DNA of 64,000 nt from Halobaculum gomorrense (GTDB lineage Archaea; Halobacteriota; Halobacteria; Halobacteriales; Haloferacaceae): NCBI RefSeq assembly GCF_900129775.1, contig NZ_FQWV01000002.1, positions 467,145 through 531,144 of the forward strand, written 5' to 3'. Made by a program: the position numbers and the translations under genes. This document shows positions 24,682 to 32,989 of the stretch, in pieces. Numbering within the stretch: the stretch's first letter is position 1; each line of letters opens with the position of its first letter. The notes below the pieces were generated by a model that was not told the DNA's origin, did no database searches, and saw nothing but the letters and a program-made list of their open reading frames with translations.

Positions 24682-26325
24682 TCAGTCGCCGCGGACGAAC
24701 CGGTCGTACGCCGACAGGAAATCCTCGTCGGACTCGGCGGTGCGCGCCCAGTCGGCGAGCCCGCGCTCCTCGTTGGTGCCGGGGATCAGGTTGTCGAGGG
24801 TGAACGCGACGACGCCGCCGACGCTGATGGCCGTCGACCCGACGACGAACACCGTGTCGGCGACCACATCGGTGCCGAGCACCGCGCCGAGGACCGGCAC
24901 CGCGGCCATGCTCTGCGCGAAGAACGCTGCGCCGCCCATCCCGTCGGGCGCGGCGGCGGCGACGTTGCCGAAGTACTCGGGGACGAACAGTCCGGCGAAC
25001 AGCGACACGCCGAGCACGAAGAGGTTCCGCTGGGAGTCCAGGTCGACGTACTTCAGGTTCGAGAGGCCGACGCCGACGATCTGGCCGAACATCGCGACGT
25101 AGAGACCGCCGACGACCGGGTCGGGAATGCTGGCGATGAGCGCGCCGAACGGGCCGAAGAAGCCGACCACGAGCATCGCCGCCGCGCCCACCTGCACGAC
25201 GTACCGCGAGGCGACGCCGGTGAGCCCGATGGCGCCGATGTTCTCCGAGTAGGAGGTAGAGCCGCCGGCGCCCATCAGCCCGGCGAAGACGTTCGCGATC
25301 CCCTCCATCCCGATGCCGTGGGTGATGCGCTTCTCGGAGGGCGCGCCGACGCCTGAGAGCCGCGCGACTGCGTGGTAGTCGCCCAGCGACTCGATGATCG
25401 ACGCGATCACGCCCGCGAGCATCCCGACGACGAAGCTCGCCGTCACCCGCGGGACGCCCCACTGGAGGGGGTAGATGGCGACCGCCAGCGGCGCCTCCGC
25501 GACCGGCCCGAGGTCGACGTAGCCGGGCGTGCCGGGCGCGTACACGCCCGCCGCAGACAGCGCGAGCGCGACGGCGTAGGCGACGACGATCCCCAAAAGC
25601 ACCGGGAACAGCCGGAACGCCCGCGAGCGGTCGCCGAGGAACTGCGAGAAGGCGGCGATGAGGCCGAACGTGAGCAGCAGCAGCGGCCAGTTTTGCGTCG
25701 CGCTGGCGACCTGCGGGGCCGAGAACAGCGTCAGCCCGATGAGGACGATCACCGGCGCGATCACGACCGGGGAGACGTAACGGCGCAGGCGCCCCACCAG
25801 CCCGAGGTAGCCGATGGCGACTTCGAAGAGGGCGGCGACGACGATCGCTCCTTGCAACTGCAGCAGGGCGGCGCGCCACGCCGCCACCCCGCCGCCGGGC
25901 GGGTTCGCGACGACGACGCCGACGATCGCCAGCGCGGGCGCCAGCATCGAGAACGGCGCCCCCTGCACGATCGGGTAGCGGTTCCCGAGCGTCGTCTGTG
26001 CGAGCGTGGCGATCCCCGAGACGACGAAGAACGTCCCGACGAACCGCGGAACGAACTGGTCTGGCATCCCCATCGCGCCCGCGAGGATCAGCGGGACGGC
26101 GATGTTCGCCCCGACCATCGTCAGGTAGTGCTGGAGCCCCAGCCCCAGCGACTGGAGGAACGGCGGCCGGTCGTCGATCCCATAGGTGATGAGCGACGAT
26201 CCGCCGTCGCCGCCGTCGGTGCGTGCGCGGTCCGCCGAGGCGGACGGGTCGCTCGGCGGATCCGTTCCGCCCTGGCTGGTATCCCCTGGCATCTCTGCCG
26301 AGTCGTTCGCAGTTTCGGACTTCAC
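24682..26325 (-). CDS. NCS2-family nucleobase (xanthine/uracil-type) permease
   Basis: A 547-residue protein with about 14 TM helices after a 45-residue disordered acidic N-terminus. The NCS2 signatures are visible: LGLGLQHYLTMVGANIAVPLIL in TM1, SIIESLGDYHAVARLSG in TM8 with the substrate-contacting glutamate, and GGSTSYSENIGAIGLTGVASR in TM10. These permeases carry uracil, xanthine, uric acid or related bases with H+ or Na+. The substrate is not resolvable here. The start at 26325 may be too early; MPGDTSQ twelve codons in is an alternative. It lies behind the PfkB kinase gene with a 91-base gap. Confidence 0.92.
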   Translation of the reverse strand: MKSETANDSAEMPGDTSQGGTDPPSDPSASADRARTDGGDGGSSLITYGIDDRPPFLQSLGLGLQHYLTMVGANIAVPLILAGAMGMPDQFVPRFVGTFFVVSGIATLAQTTLGNRYPIVQGAPFSMLAPALAIVGVVVANPPGGGVAAWRAALLQLQGAIVVAALFEVAIGYLGLVGRLRRYVSPVVIAPVIVLIGLTLFSAPQVASATQNWPLLLLTFGLIAAFSQFLGDRSRAFRLFPVLLGIVVAYAVALALSAAGVYAPGTPGYVDLGPVAEAPLAVAIYPLQWGVPRVTASFVVGMLAGVIASIIESLGDYHAVARLSGVGAPSEKRITHGIGMEGIANVFAGLMGAGGSTSYSENIGAIGLTGVASRYVVQVGAAAMLVVGFFGPFGALIASIPDPVVGGLYVAMFGQIVGVGLSNLKYVDLDSQRNLFVLGVSLFAGLFVPEYFGNVAAAAPDGMGGAAFFAQSMAAVPVLGAVLGTDVVADTVFVVGSTAISVGGVVAFTLDNLIPGTNEERGLADWARTAESDEDFLSAYDRFVRGD

Positions 26326-26416
26326 GCTGTCGCTCTCGGGACGAACGTGTCGACGGGACGACGACAGACGACCGCGACGACGGATGACCGGACGGACGGG
26401 TCGGCCTCGCCTTCGG

Positions 26417-27364
26417 CTACCGGTCGGTCAGGAACCGATCGACCGCCTCGCGCGTCGGAATCGCCGCCATCGCGCCCTGTGCGGTCGTCGCGCGGGCGCC
26501 GACGGCGTTGGCGAACCGCAGCGCCGCCCCCAGCGACGCCCCGCCGTCGAGCGCGTCGACGACGCCCGCGGTGAAGGCGTCGCCCGCGCCGGTCGTGTCG
26601 ACCACGTCGGCGTCGAATCCCGGGTGTTCGGCGTGCCCCGCACCCCACGGGGCGCCGGCGGTCGAGCGGGCAGTCGCCCCCGCGGCGCCGCGGGTGATCA
26701 CCGCGGTGTGTGGCCCGTCGGCGACGACGGCCGAGGCGAGCGCCTCTGCGGTCCCCTCGTAGCCGGCCGGTTCGAGGTCCTCCGCGGAGGCGACGAGCAC
26801 GTCCACGTCGGGCAGCGCCCGCGCGAGCGTGTCGGTGTAATCGAACTCGCGCCACAGCGAGGGGCGCGCGTTCGGGTCGAACGAGACGGTCACGTCGGCG
26901 GGAACGCGCTCCAGCAGGTCGAAGACGGTCGAGCGGACCGGCTCGTGGGCCAACTCGACGCCGCCGACGTGGACCCAGTCGAGGTCGGTCAGCGCCGCGT
27001 CATCGACGGTCGCGGGGTCGAGGGCGGCGGCGGCCGTCCCCTCCAGGTACAGCGAGAACGACCGCTCGCCGTCGGCGTCGAGGGCCACGAGCGCGAGCCC
27101 CGTGGGCGCGTCCGGGTCGCGTTCGACGTACGCCTCCGGGATCGCCTCCTCGCGGAGCGTGTCCGCGAGGAAGTCGCCGAAGCCGTCGTCGCCGAGGCGG
27201 GTCCACAGCGCCGGCGCCTCGCCGAGGCGCGCGAGGCCGACCGCGACGTTCGCGGGCGCGCCGCCCGGATGGCGCACGTACGCGTCCGCGTCGCCGAGGT
27301 CGCCGGCGGCGGCCGCGGCGGGGTGGAGGTCGACGATGCACTCGCCGACGACGAGCCGGGTCAT
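26417..27364 (-). CDS. PfkB-family carbohydrate or nucleoside kinase
   Basis: A 315-residue ribokinase-fold enzyme. The first PfkB signature region is HPGGAPANVAVGLARLG (residues 32-48) and the second is DTTGAGDAFTAG (about 258), with the catalytic aspartate in GAGDAF. The family phosphorylates sugars, sugar acids or nucleosides using ATP. It overlaps the upstream TIM-barrel gene by an ATGA, so the two are translationally coupled. With the base permease following, a sugar/nucleoside salvage role is possible; fructokinase or 2-keto-3-deoxysugar kinase activity is equally plausible. Confidence 0.9.
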   Translation of the reverse strand: MTRLVVGECIVDLHPAAAAAGDLGDADAYVRHPGGAPANVAVGLARLGEAPALWTRLGDDGFGDFLADTLREEAIPEAYVERDPDAPTGLALVALDADGERSFSLYLEGTAAAALDPATVDDAALTDLDWVHVGGVELAHEPVRSTVFDLLERVPADVTVSFDPNARPSLWREFDYTDTLARALPDVDVLVASAEDLEPAGYEGTAEALASAVVADGPHTAVITRGAAGATARSTAGAPWGAGHAEHPGFDADVVDTTGAGDAFTAGVVDALDGGASLGAALRFANAVGARATTAQGAMAAIPTREAVDRFLTDR

Positions 27365-28182
27365 TCGTCTCCCTCTCGGTCGCTTCGATCGCTGCGAGCG
27401 GCCGCCAACAGCTCCTCGATCCGATCGCGGCTGTGCCCGAGGTACGCCGCGTCGCGGGTGAACACCTCCGCAGAGAGCGTCCCCGTCCAGTCGTCCGGCA
27501 GCGCGCCGAACAGCCGCTCGAAGTCGACGAATCCCGCGCCGATCGGGAGGTGCTCGTCGTCGGGGCCGCGCACGTCGTTGCAGTGGAAATGCGAGATCCG
27601 GTCGGCGCGCTCGTCGATCAGCGCCGCGATCCCGCCGTCGTCGCGGCCGTCGACGCGGGCGTGGCCGGTGTCGAGACACATCGACACGTCGGTCCGGTCG
27701 AGCAGTTCTCCGATCCGGTTCGTGTCGAACCGGCCGCGAGGGATGTTCTCGGCGACGATCTCGACGCCGCGGCCGGCGGCGTACGCGTCGAGGTGGCGGA
27801 CCGACTCGACGATCGCGTCGCCGACCGTCTCGTCGTCATGTGCGGGCGCCCACGCGTCGGTGGTCGGGTGCAGCGTCGCCTTCGTCGCCCCGAGGTCGGC
27901 CGCGAGGTCGACGTGCGCCTCCAGCTCGGCGACGGCGCCCGAGCGGACGGCGTCGAAGGGGGAGCCGGGGTCGATCGACCCGAACGGGAGGTGGACGGTG
28001 CAGCCGATCCCGCGCTCCGCGAGCGCAGAGCGAAGGTCCTCGCGGCGCGGGGCGAGGCTGTTGCGGGCGCCGGCGCCGTCGAGCATCACCTCGACGTAGT
28101 CGTAGCCGCGGTCGGCGGCCGTCGCGACCGCCTCCAGCGGGTCCATTCCGAGTTGGGTGACGAACCCGACGTCGACGTTCAT
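27361..28182 (-). CDS. Sugar phosphate isomerase/epimerase-like TIM-barrel protein
   Basis: A 273-residue protein of the xylose-isomerase-like TIM barrel (AP endonuclease 2) family. The expected metal-binding residues lie at strand ends: YVEVMLDG (Glu), KATLHPTT (His), IVAENIPRG (Glu), MCLDTGHARV (Asp and His), ISHFHCND (His) and LSAEVF (Glu). Members isomerise or epimerise sugars, or cleave abasic DNA; the coupling with the kinase favours carbohydrate metabolism. The ATG at 28182 gives MNVDVGFVTQLG, the natural first strand; an in-frame start at 28206 would add eight unlikely residues. Confidence 0.87.
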   Translation of the reverse strand: MNVDVGFVTQLGMDPLEAVATAADRGYDYVEVMLDGAGARNSLAPRREDLRSALAERGIGCTVHLPFGSIDPGSPFDAVRSGAVAELEAHVDLAADLGATKATLHPTTDAWAPAHDDETVGDAIVESVRHLDAYAAGRGVEIVAENIPRGRFDTNRIGELLDRTDVSMCLDTGHARVDGRDDGGIAALIDERADRISHFHCNDVRGPDDEHLPIGAGFVDFERLFGALPDDWTGTLSAEVFTRDAAYLGHSRDRIEELLAAARSDRSDREGDE

Positions 28183-28293
28183 ACCCACCGTACCACGCGT
28201 CGCCACTTCGACCCTCCGACCGCGGACGGCCGTCCCGGGAGTGCCGTCGACCCGCGGCCGCGTCGGCAGAACGCTGCGGCGGCCGTGGTCGGC

Positions 28294-30540
28294 TCAGCTG
28301 TCGTCGCCGGTCGTCTCGCCCGGCGTCGACTCCCCGAGCGGTCGCCACTCGTCGGGGCCGCCGTCGGCGCGCTCGGCGCCGGCGGCGACCCCCCACGGGT
28401 CCATCTGGTCGAGCGCAGTCGGCGGATCCGCAGTCGGTTCGGCGGCGCGGAGGCACACGATCACGACCGTGCCGATGTCGTCGAGCGACTCGTGCGCCGG
28501 TTCGTCGGCCGCCGCGTCCCCGCCGTCGAGGAAGGCGAGCTCGCCGTCGACGCCGTCGACGATCCACCGGACCAGCCACAGGCCGAGCCCGCTGGCGTGG
28601 CGAAGCTGCGTCTCGTGGCCCGACTCCACGGCCGCGCGGTCCTCCTCGGGGATCCCAGGCCCGTCGTCGGCGATGCGGAGCTCGACCTCGTCGGAGCCGG
28701 CGGTGAGCCCGACCGCCACCCGCGCGCGCTCGCCGTCGTGGTGGCGCACGGCGTTCTCGACGACGTTCCACACGGCGGTTGCGAGCAGCTCGTCGGCGTA
28801 CGCGGCCGCGTCTGCGTCGGCGTCGACGGTCACCGTGGCCGTCGGGAATCGCTCGCGGGCGCGGGCGGCCACCTCCTCGACGACGCGAGTCACGTCGACC
28901 GGTCGCCCGCCGTGGTCCGTCCGACGCAGCGTCTGGTCGACGCCGCGGACGCGGGTGCCCAGCGAGGCCAGCCGCTCGGCCGAGCGCTGGATCCGTTGTG
29001 CGTACTCGGCGGCGGCGTCGCCGGCGGTGGATTCGATCACGTCGGCGTAGCCGAGCACGACGTTCAGTTCGTTGCGCAGGTCGTGCCGGAGAACGCGCGT
29101 CAACACGCGGAGGCGCTGCTCGTAGCGGTCCCGCCGGGTCTCGTCGCGGAGGGTGAGCAAGTAGCCGCCGATGTGCGGGTCGTGAAAGCGGTTGACGCCG
29201 ACGCCGTCGAGGATCCGCCAGCCGCCGTCGCGGTGTTCGACCCGGAACGAGACCCTGACGCGCTCGCCCGGCCGCCCGAGGCTCTCCGCGAACCGCTTTG
29301 CGACCGACCGGCGGTCGTCCGGGTGAATGTACTCGGTGAACTCGCCGCCGGTGACCTGCTCCGGATCGTATCCGAGCACGGTCTCCACGGCGGGGCTGAC
29401 GTATTCGAGAACCCCGTCGGCGTCGGCGACCGCGACGATGTCCTCGGAGTGTTCGACGTACGAGCGGTAGCGCCGCTGGATCTCGGTCTGTTCGGTCACG
29501 TCGCGAAACACGAGGAGTCGGACCCCCTCGCGTCCGAGCGACTCGCAGGTCGCCTCGAAGTAGCGCGGCCCCGCGGCGCCATCGCCGAACACTCCGCCCG
29601 CCGGGGCGTCGTCGTCCCGCGGGTCGAGCACGATCTCCGCGTCCTCGCCGTCGAGGAGGTCCGTCTCGACGACGGCGTCGGGAAGCACGTGCGCGGCGTC
29701 CGACCCCACCCAGTCGTCGCCGAGGGCGAACGCCTCGCACGCGGCCGGATTCGTTTCGAGCACGCGCTCGTCCTCGTCGACCACGACGATGGCGTCGTCG
29801 AGTTCCGCGAACACCGTCTCGTGGGCGACGGCGGCCACGTCGAAGAGGTCGTACCTGGCCATCGCAAGCAGCAGCGCCAGGCTGACCGTCCCGAACGCCA
29901 CGGGGGTCGCGTCGAACGGCGGCGCCCACGACGGCCGGAGGACGAACAGCGACGCGGTCGCGACCGGCACCGCGGTCCCGCCACAGAGCAGGGCCGCCTG
30001 CATCCGGTATGAGTCGGACGACCGCAGCGCCGCCCGGCCCAACAGCGAGACGAACACCACTCCCGCGAGCACGCCGTACGCGACGTGCGCGACGAGCACG
30101 GGACCGGGGTCGCCGACGAGCAGCGTCGCGCCGTAGGCCGTCCGCGCCTCGATGTCGGCGAAGAAGAGGCCGGCGGGATTCACCACGGCGATCGCCCCGA
30201 CGAGCGCCGGCTCGACCGCGAGCGCGGCGACTCGCGGCGGCGTCAGCCACCCGCCGTGGCCCGCGTACGTGACCGCGAACAGCAGCGACGTCGTCACGAC
30301 GGGGAGCGAGACGATCCACTTCAGTCGCGCCAGGTCGGCGGCCTGGGCTGTCGTCCCGGCCATCGTGTGGAGGCCGAACGTCGTCGCCCACACCGCGACG
30401 ATTCCCAGCGTGACGGCGATGGCGCCGCCCGCGTGGTCCGTCCGCTCGCGAGTCCGGAGAAACGCGAGCGCCCCTGCCGCCGCCGACACCAACGCGGAGC
30501 CGAATGCGGCGGCGGCGAGCACGTCTGAAGCGTGGACCAT
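28294..30540 (-). CDS. Sensor histidine kinase with 7TM N-terminus and two PAS domains
   Basis: A 748-residue membrane sensor. Residues 7-227 hold seven TM helices of the archaeal/bacterial HisKA_7TM type. A first PAS-like region (about 240-350) and a second (360-470, with EHSEDIVAVADADGVLEYVS) follow. The HisKA H-box LRHDLRNELN carries the phospho-acceptor H486. The HATPase domain has the N-box WNVVENAVRHH (591-601), G1 ADDGPGIPEE (624-633) and G2 SGLGLWLVRWI (650-660). A 50-residue disordered Pro/Asp-rich tail ends the protein. No response regulator gene is adjacent, as is usual for haloarchaeal orphan kinases. Its promoter lies inside an inverted repeat. Confidence 0.93.
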   Translation of the reverse strand: MVHASDVLAAAAFGSALVSAAAGALAFLRTRERTDHAGGAIAVTLGIVAVWATTFGLHTMAGTTAQAADLARLKWIVSLPVVTTSLLFAVTYAGHGGWLTPPRVAALAVEPALVGAIAVVNPAGLFFADIEARTAYGATLLVGDPGPVLVAHVAYGVLAGVVFVSLLGRAALRSSDSYRMQAALLCGGTAVPVATASLFVLRPSWAPPFDATPVAFGTVSLALLLAMARYDLFDVAAVAHETVFAELDDAIVVVDEDERVLETNPAACEAFALGDDWVGSDAAHVLPDAVVETDLLDGEDAEIVLDPRDDDAPAGGVFGDGAAGPRYFEATCESLGREGVRLLVFRDVTEQTEIQRRYRSYVEHSEDIVAVADADGVLEYVSPAVETVLGYDPEQVTGGEFTEYIHPDDRRSVAKRFAESLGRPGERVRVSFRVEHRDGGWRILDGVGVNRFHDPHIGGYLLTLRDETRRDRYEQRLRVLTRVLRHDLRNELNVVLGYADVIESTAGDAAAEYAQRIQRSAERLASLGTRVRGVDQTLRRTDHGGRPVDVTRVVEEVAARARERFPTATVTVDADADAAAYADELLATAVWNVVENAVRHHDGERARVAVGLTAGSDEVELRIADDGPGIPEEDRAAVESGHETQLRHASGLGLWLVRWIVDGVDGELAFLDGGDAAADEPAHESLDDIGTVVIVCLRAAEPTADPPTALDQMDPWGVAAGAERADGGPDEWRPLGESTPGETTGDDS

Positions 30541-30562
30541 TGCGAAGGGTGGATCCGGGTGA

Positions 30563-30591
30563 CTGGAGTCCGATTATAAATTCGACTCCAG
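30563..30591. promoter_or_regulatory. Inverted repeat enclosing the histidine kinase TATA box
   Basis: CTGGAGTC (30563-30570) and GACTCCAG (30584-30591) are perfect 8-bp inverted arms. The 13-base spacer contains the AT-rich box ATTATAAATT (30573-30582), which reads AATTTATAAT on the minus strand, about 36 bases from the kinase ATG. A dimeric regulator bound to both arms would cover the TATA box, as expected for a repressor, possibly autoregulatory. Confidence 0.55.
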
Positions 30592-30657
30592 AATTATCAG
30601 ATCGGATTGTCCGGCGTTCGACCTCGGACGCAGCTGTTTGGGCTGGCCGGACCCCGC

Positions 30658-30708
30658 TTACAGCCCGAGTTGCCGACCGATGATGAGGTGCTGGATTTCG
30701 CTGGTCCC
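30658..30708 (-). pseudogene. Remnant 3' end of an acyl-CoA dehydrogenase gene
   Basis: This 51-base segment encodes GTSEIQHLIIGRQLGL and a stop on the minus strand. That is exactly the C-terminus of the intact acyl-CoA dehydrogenase gene 170 bases further on. The two copies match at 48 of 51 bases, and all three differences are synonymous third-position changes. Similarity stops abruptly at the codon after the catalytic glutamate. It is therefore a truncated duplicate or the stump of a deleted paralogue. Confidence 0.75.
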
Positions 30709-30827
30709 GCTCGAGAGCCCTCGCTCGTTCGCTCCGCTCGCGGGTCGCGTGCGCTTCCCGCTCGCATCGCGGCCTCCCGCCGGTCGGCCGCGCGTCTCAC
30801 TCGCTCGCCCTTTTCATGTCAAACAGG

Positions 30828-31967
30828 TTACAGTCCGAGTTGTCGACCGATAATGAGGTGCTGGATTTCGCTGGTCCCCTCGCCGATCTCCATCAGCTTC
30901 GCGTCGCGGTAGAACCGCTGGGGCGGGAAGTCGGTGGTGTAGCCGTAGCCGCCGTGGACCTGCACGGCGTCCTCGGCGACCTCGCGGGCGGCTTCGCTGG
31001 CGTCGAGCTTCGCGAGCGCGGACGCGCGCGTCACGTCGTCGCCGTCGTCGTACATCGTCGCGGCCTTGTGGGTGAGCAGGCGCGCGCGCTCGGTCTTGCG
31101 GTGCATGTCGACGACCATGTCGCGGACGGCGTCGAACGTCGAGATCGGCTTGCCGAACTGCTCGCGCTCGCCCGAGTACTCCTTGGCCGCCTCGTAGGCG
31201 CCCTGTGCGAGGCCGGTGGACAGTGCCGCGATGGAGATGCGGCCGCCCTCCAGCGTCTTCATCGTCTGGGTCCACCCCTCGCCCTCGGCCCCGAGCAGGC
31301 GGTCCTCGGGCACGCGCACGTCGTCGAGGCTGATCTCGCAGGTCGGCGAGCAGTTCAGCCCCATCTTGTCCCAGACGGTCGCGACCTCGAAGCCGTCGTC
31401 GTCGGGGTCAACGATGAACGTCGAGATGCCGTCGTAGCCGGCCTCGGGGTCGGTGACGGCCTTCACGAGCACGCTATTGGCGACGCTGGCGTTCGTGATG
31501 AACTGCTTCGTTCCGTTCAGGACGTACTCGTCGCCGTCCCTCTCGGCGACCGTATCCATGTCGGAGGCATCCGACCCCGAGCCGGGCTCGGTCAGCGCCC
31601 ACGCGCCCAGCTCGTCGCCCGCGGCGAGCGGGCGAAGCCACTCCGCTTTCTGCTCGTCGGTGCCGAACAGCTCGATCGGCTTCGAACCGAGCGAGGTGTG
31701 TGCCACGTACGACAGCCCGATCCCGCCGGAGACGCGACCGAGCTCCTCGGCGACGACGGAGTACAGCAGCGTGTCGCCGCCGAGCCCGCCGTACTCCTCG
31801 GAGATAGGGACGCCCATCACGTCAAGCTGCCCGAGCTGCTCGAAGATCTCCTCGGGGAAGCGGTGCTCGTCTTCGATCTCCTGGGCGATGGGGGCGATCT
31901 CCTCCTCGCAGAACTCCCGCACCTGATCCCGGATCATCCGGTGTTCCGCGGGTAGATCAAAGTTCAT
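30828..31967 (-). CDS. acd: Acyl-CoA dehydrogenase
   Basis: A 379-residue FAD enzyme of the short/medium-chain acyl-CoA dehydrogenase type, introducing the alpha-beta double bond in fatty-acid or branched-chain acyl-CoA oxidation. The FAD and substrate motifs are clear: WALTEPGSGSDASDMDT near residue 123, a GGRISIAALSTGLAQGAYEAA helix, AVQVHGGYGYTTDFP near residue 336, and the C-terminal GEGTSEIQ with the catalytic-base glutamate at about E363. Length is normal. It is transcribed alone, divergent from a RIO-like kinase gene. A partial copy of its 3' end lies downstream. Confidence 0.95.
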   Translation of the reverse strand: MNFDLPAEHRMIRDQVREFCEEEIAPIAQEIEDEHRFPEEIFEQLGQLDVMGVPISEEYGGLGGDTLLYSVVAEELGRVSGGIGLSYVAHTSLGSKPIELFGTDEQKAEWLRPLAAGDELGAWALTEPGSGSDASDMDTVAERDGDEYVLNGTKQFITNASVANSVLVKAVTDPEAGYDGISTFIVDPDDDGFEVATVWDKMGLNCSPTCEISLDDVRVPEDRLLGAEGEGWTQTMKTLEGGRISIAALSTGLAQGAYEAAKEYSGEREQFGKPISTFDAVRDMVVDMHRKTERARLLTHKAATMYDDGDDVTRASALAKLDASEAAREVAEDAVQVHGGYGYTTDFPPQRFYRDAKLMEIGEGTSEIQHLIIGRQLGL

Positions 31968-32048
31968 GACGGAACCACGGGCGGCGTCCCGAATACCTGT
32001 TTCGATGGGTTTCGGTCGGCGCAATATCCGCGCGTTCCGCGCCGCAAC

Positions 32049-32057
32049 GATTTATCC
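32049..32057 (+). promoter_or_regulatory. TATA-like box
   Basis: GATTTATCC centred about 30 bases before the ATG at 32083, predicting a leaderless transcript for the RIO-like kinase gene. Confidence 0.45.
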
Positions 32058-32082
32058 CCATCGACCGACTACCTCCGACTCC

Positions 32083-32943
32083 ATGGACCTCCAGCGTCTC
32101 CTCCGCGGGACCGTCGAGTGGGACCGGCTGGAGGCGGTCGCGCGCGGCCTCGCCGCCCGCTACGGCGACGGGAGCGCGCGCGTCGAGTTCCTCGACGCGG
32201 ACAACTGGCTGTCGACGCCGTTCATCCTCCGGACGGGCGCAGAGGCGTACTTCGTGAAGGTGGTGAGCCGACAGAACTCCGTCGTTCACGCACTGTTCAC
32301 CGCCGGGCGCAACCTCGGGGCGTTCACCTCGGGTTCGGAGGGCTTCTTCGCGCACGTCGGCACGCCCGCGGAGATGGCCCGCCACGAGCTGGAGGCGACC
32401 GAGGAGATGCGCGCTATCGGCGTCAACGCGCCCGAGCCGGTGGAGGCGCTCGAGATCGACGGGCTGGGCGTCCTCGTCGTGGAGTACCTCCCCGAGTTCC
32501 GTCCGCTCGACGAACTGGACGCCGACGCCGAGCGCGACCTCGCGCCGGAGCTGTTCCGGGCGCTCGGCCGACTCCACGACAACGGGCTCGCCCACGGCGA
32601 CCTTCGGGCAGAGAACGTGCTCATCCTCGACGGTGACCTCTACTTCATCGACGCGACGAGCGTCCGCGAGCCGGGCGCGCTCGACGCACGCGAGTACGAC
32701 CTCGCGTGCGGGCTCGCAGCGCTGGAGCCGCTGATCGGCGCGGCCGACGCCGTCGGGGCGGCGCTCGCGGCGTATCCGCCGGAGGAGGTGCTGGCCGCGC
32801 GCGAGTACCTCGACTTCGTCGCCATTCGGCCGGACCACGACTTCGACGGGCCGAAGCTGAAGGGGGAGATCGAAAAGCGCGTCGTCGAGGGTAACGAGGG
32901 CGACCGAAAGGAGGTCTCGAACGGCGAACGGCGCGACCCGTGA
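32083..32943 (+). CDS. RIO1-like atypical protein kinase
   Basis: A 286-residue cytosolic protein with a minimal kinase fold. A VAIK-like lysine lies in AYFVKVVSR (about residue 60). The hinge is VLVVEYLPEFRPLDEL, the catalytic loop HGDLRAENVLI (D173, N178), and the metal-binding aspartate is in FIDATSV (D190), where DFG would normally be. RIO-type kinases act as ATPases or kinases in ribosome maturation, while relatives phosphorylate lipids or LPS; which applies here is unknown. The C-terminal 30 residues are charged and probably disordered. It is divergent from the acyl-CoA dehydrogenase gene. Confidence 0.8.
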   Translation: MDLQRLLRGTVEWDRLEAVARGLAARYGDGSARVEFLDADNWLSTPFILRTGAEAYFVKVVSRQNSVVHALFTAGRNLGAFTSGSEGFFAHVGTPAEMARHELEATEEMRAIGVNAPEPVEALEIDGLGVLVVEYLPEFRPLDELDADAERDLAPELFRALGRLHDNGLAHGDLRAENVLILDGDLYFIDATSVREPGALDAREYDLACGLAALEPLIGAADAVGAALAAYPPEEVLAAREYLDFVAIRPDHDFDGPKLKGEIEKRVVEGNEGDRKEVSNGERRDP

Positions 32944-32989
32944 GCGCAGCGCGGCGTGCGTCCCGCACAGCGCACGACCGAGGACGGGG

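Noticed and set aside
23492..25879. 795-codon Arg-rich open frame on the minus strand
   Set aside because: An out-of-frame shadow across the M24 peptidase and NCS2 permease genes, which have clear family motifs in the correct frame.
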